Positions 15,801 through 19,256 of a stretch of 19,256 nucleotides of DNA are shown here, piece after piece. The stretch is taken from the NCBI GenBank assembly GCA_966210725.1, contig CBIHLN010000047.1, forward strand, positions 1 to 19,256, in the 5' to 3' direction. The position numbers and the translations under genes were made by a program. The DNA is from Lysobacter_C sp966210725 (lineage in GTDB: Bacteria; Pseudomonadota; Gammaproteobacteria; Xanthomonadales; Xanthomonadaceae). The notes beneath the pieces were generated by a model, which did not search any database, was not told where the DNA came from, and saw nothing but the letters and a program-made list of their open reading frames with translations. How positions within the stretch are numbered: position 1 is the stretch's first letter; the number at the start of each line of letters is the position of its first letter.

Positions 15801-16001
15801 GCCGGCGGCCCCGGCTCGGCCAGCCGCGCCACCATCGGCGTGGTGGTGATCGCCGGTGTGGCCTTCTCGACGCTGCTGTCGCTGTTCGTGGTGCCGGTGT
15901 TCTACACCCTGCTGGCCCCGTACACGCGCTCGCCCAACGCGGTCGCGCAGAAGCTGGAGAAGCTGGAGGCCGAGACGCCGGACGCGGGCGGACTCGCCTG
16001 A
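12876..16001 (+). CDS. RND multidrug efflux pump, inner-membrane permease (HAE1-type)
   Basis: This proton-driven trimeric exporter is of the AcrB/MexB superfamily. At 1041 aa it is full length, with the duplicated layout of 12 membrane helices and two large periplasmic loops. The N-terminus MNLSDLSIRRPVFATVMSLL leads into the first helix. The proton-relay pair D401-D402 lies in GLVVDDAIVVLEN (helix 4), and K925 in LVGLAAKNGILIVEF (helix 10) is its usual partner. GFMEGNTGRLFRELSVALAG is the typical helix 5-6 link. Only three bases (CCC) separate it from the adaptor stop, so the two genes are co-transcribed and probably translationally coupled. The Asp pair points to drug or organic substrates rather than heavy metals, but the specific substrate cannot be inferred. 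Confidence 0.95.
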   Translation: MNLSDLSIRRPVFATVMSLLLIVLGVMAFSRLTLRELPAIDPPIVSVDVNYPGASAAVVETRITQVLEDALSGIEGIETIQSDSRNGRAGVTLEFTLERDIEAAANDVRDAISGIADRLPQEADPPEVEKADSDSDTVIWLNMSSTNMDSLQLSDYAERYVVDRLSSLDGVAQVRIGGQQRYAMRLWLDSAAMAARGITASDVETALRAENVELPAGRIESENRDFTLRVARDYVEPQDFAQIPIRTGADGYVVRIGDVAQVELGSAERRAYYKSNGEPNIGLGIIKTSTANALDVTRAARAQAEEIQKTLPEGTDIFVAFDDTLFIEASIERVYWTLAEAIALVLIVIWLFLGSLRAALIPALTVPVCLIAAFIPLYLFDYSINLLTLLALVLSIGLVVDDAIVVLENIQRRADLGEPRLVAARRGTNQVAFAVIATTTVLVAVFLPVGFMEGNTGRLFRELSVALAGAVALSAFVALTLTPMMASKLVRPHSEEKSTRVNRWVNARLDGVTRRYRGVLERNVERHWLFAALMLAAVAATWGLVKWVPSELAPAEDRGAFFISILGPEGAGFDYTVGQVQQVERIMAEHAGEGEAIRRYNTRAPGGWGASEEMHTGNVIVFLQDWDEREQSTAEVADSLRADLGQLTGVQAQPRVGGGLVGSRGQPIQIVLGGPEYAEIAGWRDTLMARMEDNPGFFSVDSDYKETRPQMRVQIDRQRAADLGVSVTEIGRALETMMGSRQVTTFVQDGEEYDVVLQAGRDGRASPADLSAIEVRSRDGALVPLSNLVALTELAEAGSLNRFNRLRAITISAGLAPGYTMGEALEFLNSTVEQELPEYAQIDWKGESREYQKAGGAVLLTFTLALLVVYLVLAAQFESFIHPLVIMLTVPLGVLGALIGLAVTGGTLNLFSQIGIVMLVGLAAKNGILIVEFANQLRDEGRNVHQAIVESAGVRLRPILMTSIATIAGALPLVLAGGPGSASRATIGVVVIAGVAFSTLLSLFVVPVFYTLLAPYTRSPNAVAQKLEKLEAETPDAGGLA

Positions 16002-16030
16002 CACCGCCCGCTGAAGACCCATTCGAGTGG

Positions 16031-16055
16031 CCCGGGTAAGCGAAGCGCACCCGGG
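16031..16055. repeat. CCCGGGTAAGCG palindromic repeat, copy 2
   Basis: CCCGGGTAAGCGAAGCGCACCCGGG differs from the copy at 8822 by one base. An inverted partial copy (CCCCGGGTGCGCTGC, 16070-16084) follows, so a larger hairpin is possible. The copy lies 29 bases after the RND pump stop and may act at the 3' end of the efflux transcript. The rest of 16085-16239 upstream of the symporter shows nothing recognisable. Confidence 0.8.
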
Positions 16056-16239
16056 ATTGGCCGTGGGACCCCGGGTGCGCTGCTGCGGGGGCCTGGTACC
16101 GCGTAGCCGGCAACGCGTCGCGCGTCGTGTCAGTGAACCGCGCGTCGTCGCCCGCGCCGATTGCAGGTATCGTGGCCGCTTGCGTGCGTACCCGCCGGTG
16201 CGCGCAGCCATCCGCACCTGCAACGGGGGACATCGACAC

Positions 16240-17724
16240 GTGGAAGCCCTGGTCAACTCGCTCAACGCCATCATCTGGAGCCCGCCGCTCATCTACCTTT
16301 GCCTGGGCGCCGGCCTGTACTTCTCCATCCGCAGCCGGTTCCTGCAGGTGCGCGGGTTCGGCGAGATGATCCGGCTGATCTTCCGCGGCCAGTCCTCCAG
16401 CGCCGGCGTGTCCTCGTTCCAGGCGCTGGCGATGTCGCTGTCGGGCCGGGTGGGCACCGGCAACATCGCGGGTGTCGCCACGGCCATTGCGTTCGGTGGC
16501 CCCGGCGCGGTGTTCTGGATGTGGGTGGTGGCGTTCCTGGGCGCGTCCACGGCGTACGTCGAGTCGACGCTGGCGCAGATCTACAAGGAAAAGGACGACA
16601 ACGGCCAGTACCGCGGCGGCCCGGCGTACTACATCGAAAAGGCCATGGGCGTGCGCTGGTACGCGTGGCTGTTCGCGCTGGTCACCGTGATCGCCACCGG
16701 CCTGCTGCTGCCGGGCGTGCAGGCCAACTCCATCGCCCAGGGCATGACCAACGCGTGGGACATCAACCCGGCGATCACCGCCGCGGTGGTCGTGGTCGCG
16801 CTGGGCTTCATCATCTTCGGCGGCGTCAAGCGCATCGCCCACTTCGCGCAGATCGCCGTGCCGTTCATGGCGCTGGCGTACATGCTGATCGCCGTGGGCA
16901 TCCTTGCGCTCAACGTCGACCGCGTGCCGGCGATGTTCATGCTGATCGTCGACAGCGCGTTCGGCTGGAACGCCGGCTTCGGCGCCGTGCTGGGCCTGGC
17001 GATCGAATGGGGCGTCAAGCGCGGGATCTACTCCAACGAGGCCGGGCAGGGCACCGGCCCGCACGCCGCCGCCGCCGCCGAGGTCACGCACCCGGCCAAG
17101 CAGGGCTACGTGCAGGCGTTCTCGGTGTACGTCGACACGCTGCTGGTGTGCTCGGCCACGGCGTTCCTGATCCTGTCGACGGGCATGTACAACGTGCAGG
17201 GGCCGGACGGGGCGATGATCGTCAACGCGCTGCCGGGCATCGAGGCGGGCCCGGGTTTCGCCCAGGCATCGGTGGAGTCGGTGCTGCCGGGCTTCGGCGC
17301 GCCGTTCGTGGCCGTGGCGTTGCTGTTCTTCGCTTTCACCACCATCGTCGCGTACTACTACATGGCCGAAACCAACGTGGCCTACATCAACCGCCGGGTG
17401 CACCGCCCGTGGCTGACGCTGGCGCTGCGCGTCGGCATCATGGCGGCGGTCGCGTACGGCTCGGTGCGTTCGGCCTCGCTGGCATGGGGGCTGGGCGACA
17501 TCGGCGTGGGGCTGATGGCCTGGTTGAACCTCATCGCCATCCTGATCCTGCAGAAGCCCGCGTTCCAGGCGCTGCGCGACTACGAGCGGCAGAAGAAGGC
17601 CGGGCTGGACCCGGTGTTCGAGCCCGAGGCGCTGGGCATCCGCAACGCCACGTTCTGGCAGCGCCGTGTCGACACGGGCGAGGTGCCCGCTCCACCGCCA
17701 CCGCCGCCGTCCGAGCGGCCCTGA
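16240..17724 (+). CDS. AGCS-family sodium:alanine/glycine-type symporter
   Basis: This inner-membrane secondary transporter imports small amino acids with sodium. I chose GTG 16240 (494 aa): GGGGGA lies nine bases upstream, and the product begins VEALVNSLNAIIWSPPLIYLCLG, as the family does. The longer frame from 16027 would start inside repeat DNA. Visible family motifs are SGRVGTGNIAGVATAIAFGG (68-87), the AYVEST and YRGGPAYYIEKAMG region (105-136), and SNEAGQGTGPHAAAAAEVTHP (265-285). About ten hydrophobic helices are present. The soluble tail ends in a Pro-rich stretch (APPPPPPPSERP). The RNA methyltransferase gene begins 10 bases downstream, so a shared transcript is likely, though the functions are unrelated. 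The exact amino acid is unknown; alanine or glycine is the family default. Confidence 0.93.
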   Translation: MEALVNSLNAIIWSPPLIYLCLGAGLYFSIRSRFLQVRGFGEMIRLIFRGQSSSAGVSSFQALAMSLSGRVGTGNIAGVATAIAFGGPGAVFWMWVVAFLGASTAYVESTLAQIYKEKDDNGQYRGGPAYYIEKAMGVRWYAWLFALVTVIATGLLLPGVQANSIAQGMTNAWDINPAITAAVVVVALGFIIFGGVKRIAHFAQIAVPFMALAYMLIAVGILALNVDRVPAMFMLIVDSAFGWNAGFGAVLGLAIEWGVKRGIYSNEAGQGTGPHAAAAAEVTHPAKQGYVQAFSVYVDTLLVCSATAFLILSTGMYNVQGPDGAMIVNALPGIEAGPGFAQASVESVLPGFGAPFVAVALLFFAFTTIVAYYYMAETNVAYINRRVHRPWLTLALRVGIMAAVAYGSVRSASLAWGLGDIGVGLMAWLNLIAILILQKPAFQALRDYERQKKAGLDPVFEPEALGIRNATFWQRRVDTGEVPAPPPPPPSERP

Positions 17725-17734
17725 CGGACGCCGC

Positions 17735-18586
17735 ATGAGCGCACCGCGCAACCCATGGGACCGCTCGGGCCGACCGCCGGCCCGGGCGCCGTCGCGCCCG
17801 CCTGGCCGCCCGATCGCTGCGCCCGGGCCGGCGCACGCGCCGCCGGCGCGGGGGGAGGGCGGCCGCGAGGTCCGGATCCACGGGCTGAACGCCGTGCGCG
17901 CCGTGCATGCGCGCCGGCCCGAGGCCATCCGCAAGCTCTACCTGTCGCAGGCCCGCGTGGCCGATCTCAAACCGTTGCTGGCCTGGTGTGCGGCCCATCG
18001 CGTCGGGTATCGCATCGTCGAGGACGGCGACCTGCAGAAGCTCGCCGCCAGCCAGCACCACGAAGGTGTGGTCGCCGACGTGCTGCGCGCACCGATGCCC
18101 GGCCTGCACGCATGGCTGGAGGCGTTGCCGGCCGGTCCGCAGCTGGCGATCTGGCTGGACGGCGTCGGCAACCCGCACAACTTCGGCGCGATCCTGCGCT
18201 CGGCCGCGCACTTCGGCGTCGCCGCCATCCTGCTGCCCGAACATGCGCGGCTGGACGTGTCCGGTGCTGCTGCGCGCGTGGCCGAAGGCGGCGCGGAGGC
18301 GGTGCCGCTGGTGCGTCTGGACGGCGCGCGCGCGTCGATGGACACGCTGCACAGCGCCGGTTTCGCGCTGGCCGCCACGCTGGTGGCCGGTGGCGACGAC
18401 GTGTTCGCGTCACCGCTGCCGCAGCGCCTCGTTTATGTGATGGGGGCGGAAAGCGAGGGCATGGACCGCGCGCTGGCCGCCGACTGCGACCTGCGCGTGT
18501 CGATCCCGGGCACCGGCGCCGTCGAGAGCCTCAACGTGGCGGCCGCCACGGCGGTGTTGCTGGCCGCGTGGCGCCACCGGCGTTGA
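17735..18586 (+). CDS. SpoU/TrmH-family RNA 2'-O-ribose methyltransferase
   Basis: This predicted S-adenosylmethionine-dependent enzyme methylates ribose in rRNA or tRNA. Starting at ATG 17735 it is 283 aa. Residues 1-45 are a disordered Pro/Arg/Ala-rich tail. A substrate-binding domain follows (about 46-118, REVRIHGLNAVRAVHARRPE). The knotted SPOUT catalytic domain holds motif 1 LDGVGNPHNFGAILRSAAHFG (141-161, N149 and R155), motif 2 YVMGAESEGM (234-243), and motif 3 IPGTGAVESLNVAAATAVLL (257-276). The layout resembles RlmB and YfiF. The IPGTG form of motif 3 made me think of YfiF more than RlmB, so no gene symbol is given. A start at 17666 is possible but would overlap the symporter gene by 59 bases. 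It converges on the kinase gene. Confidence 0.9.
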   Translation: MSAPRNPWDRSGRPPARAPSRPPGRPIAAPGPAHAPPARGEGGREVRIHGLNAVRAVHARRPEAIRKLYLSQARVADLKPLLAWCAAHRVGYRIVEDGDLQKLAASQHHEGVVADVLRAPMPGLHAWLEALPAGPQLAIWLDGVGNPHNFGAILRSAAHFGVAAILLPEHARLDVSGAAARVAEGGAEAVPLVRLDGARASMDTLHSAGFALAATLVAGGDDVFASPLPQRLVYVMGAESEGMDRALAADCDLRVSIPGTGAVESLNVAAATAVLLAAWRHRR

Positions 18587-18635
18587 AGGTGGCGCGCCGT
18601 CCGCGTAGCGCGACTGGCCCCCTGGACCCCCGGAC

Positions 18636-19256
18636 TCAGTAGCTGTCGCCCACCGACGTGCCGGCATCGCCGGCCGTGCGCAACGGCAGCCGTGCACGCA
18701 CGTGCGTGCCGCCGTCGGGGCCGGCTTCGATCCAGACATCGCCGCCCAGCTGCTGCGCACGCTCGCGCATCGTCACCAGGCCCAGCCCACGCGCGGCCAG
18801 CGGGTCGAAGCCGCGGCCGTCGTCCTGGATATCCAGCTTCAGCGTGCCATCGCCGTTGCGCAGGCGCAGGGTGACCGTGCCGGCGTTGGCATGGCGCAGC
18901 GCATTGGTCATCGCCTCCTGGGCGATGCGGAAGCATGCCTGTTCGACGTCGTGGGCCGGGCGCGACTCCAGCCGGGCCAGGTCCAGTTCGACCGTGGGGC
19001 GGCCGTTGCGGAACATCGCACCCGCCTGCCAGCGCAGCGCCGCCTCCAGCCCCAGCGCATCGAGCTGGGGCGGTCGCAGCAGCAGCGAGAGGTTGCGCAG
19101 CTTGGCGACGGTGTCGTCGGCGATGCCGGTGATCTCGCCGATCGTCTCCATGCGCCGCGCCTCGTCCTCGTCGGCCAGCGCCATCGCACACATCTTGATC
19201 GCGGTGATCGACTGGCCGATGTCGTCGTGCAACTCGCGCGACAGCGAACGCCGCTC
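18636..19256 (-). CDS. Sensor histidine kinase, NarL-type (HisKA_3/HATPase_c), N-terminal part cut
   Basis: The gene runs off the right edge, and 206 C-terminal residues are visible. They begin with the dimerisation and phosphorylation motif ERRSLSRELHDDIGQSITAIKM, in which H10 of the visible part is the expected phosphate acceptor. This RELHDDIGQ form is typical of the NarX/DegS/UhpB group. The ATP-binding domain follows, with N-box FRIAQEAMTNALRHANA, G1 box DDGRGFDP and G2 box GLGLVTMRERAQQLGG. The usual partner is a LuxR/NarL-type response regulator. None is downstream in the 49 bases before the convergent methyltransferase, so it should lie elsewhere. The sensor domain and signal are unseen. 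Confidence 0.92.
   Translation of the reverse strand, partial: ERRSLSRELHDDIGQSITAIKMCAMALADEDEARRMETIGEITGIADDTVAKLRNLSLLLRPPQLDALGLEAALRWQAGAMFRNGRPTVELDLARLESRPAHDVEQACFRIAQEAMTNALRHANAGTVTLRLRNGDGTLKLDIQDDGRGFDPLAARGLGLVTMRERAQQLGGDVWIEAGPDGGTHVRARLPLRTAGDAGTSVGDSY

Noticed and set aside
16027..16239. 71-codon extension of the AGCS symporter
   Set aside because: It begins within the CCCGGG repeat and has no membrane or family similarity; GTG 16240 has a strong SD.
13368..16292. 974-codon open frame on the minus strand across the RND pump gene
   Set aside because: It is antisense to a clearly conserved pump. Its product is His/Arg/Gln-rich without family motifs, as expected from high GC third positions in the real gene.
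18587..18635. Terminator between the RNA methyltransferase and histidine kinase genes
   Set aside because: Only weak GCGC-type pairings and no T-run in this 49-base convergent gap.

Overview
The window is high-GC chromosomal DNA from a gammaproteobacterium, most likely a member of the Xanthomonadaceae/Lysobacteraceae (Lysobacter or Luteimonas type). The reasons are the protein sequences I recall for gap, pgk, nrdB and cysK in that family, and the many GTAG-type REP palindromes and CCCGGGTAAGCG-type repeats between genes. The assignment comes from recognition only; no search was run. No tRNA, rRNA, CRISPR array, prophage or insertion sequence was seen. Both window ends cut through genes.

Left part (1-10400): a glycolysis/gluconeogenesis neighbourhood on the + strand, namely gap (3' part), pgk, pyk and a class I fructose-bisphosphate aldolase. 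Each gene lies in its own transcription unit. A minus-strand nrdA-nrdB unit (class Ia ribonucleotide reductase) sits between gap and pgk, and a GNAT acetyltransferase sits between pgk and pyk. All four glycolytic genes are followed by the same composite repeat: REP type A, REP type B, inverted B, inverted A.

The most informative regulatory region is 4638-5303. On the minus strand it holds a sigma70-like promoter overlapped by two NrdR-box-like sites exactly 31 bp apart. The predicted transcription start falls at the first base of a complete cobalamin (B12) riboswitch, followed by a long leader and nrdA. This implies control of the B12-independent reductase by both nucleotide status (NrdR) and B12, and predicts a B12-dependent class II enzyme elsewhere in the genome.

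Right part (10400-19256): cysK (minus), then a + strand pair for an RND efflux periplasmic lipoprotein and its inner-membrane pump, an AGCS-family sodium:amino-acid symporter, and a SpoU/TrmH RNA methyltransferase. The 3' part of a NarL-type sensor histidine kinase (minus) ends the window. These are ordinary housekeeping and transport genes. The novelty lies mainly in non-coding structure: the nrdAB leader and the composite REP cassettes.
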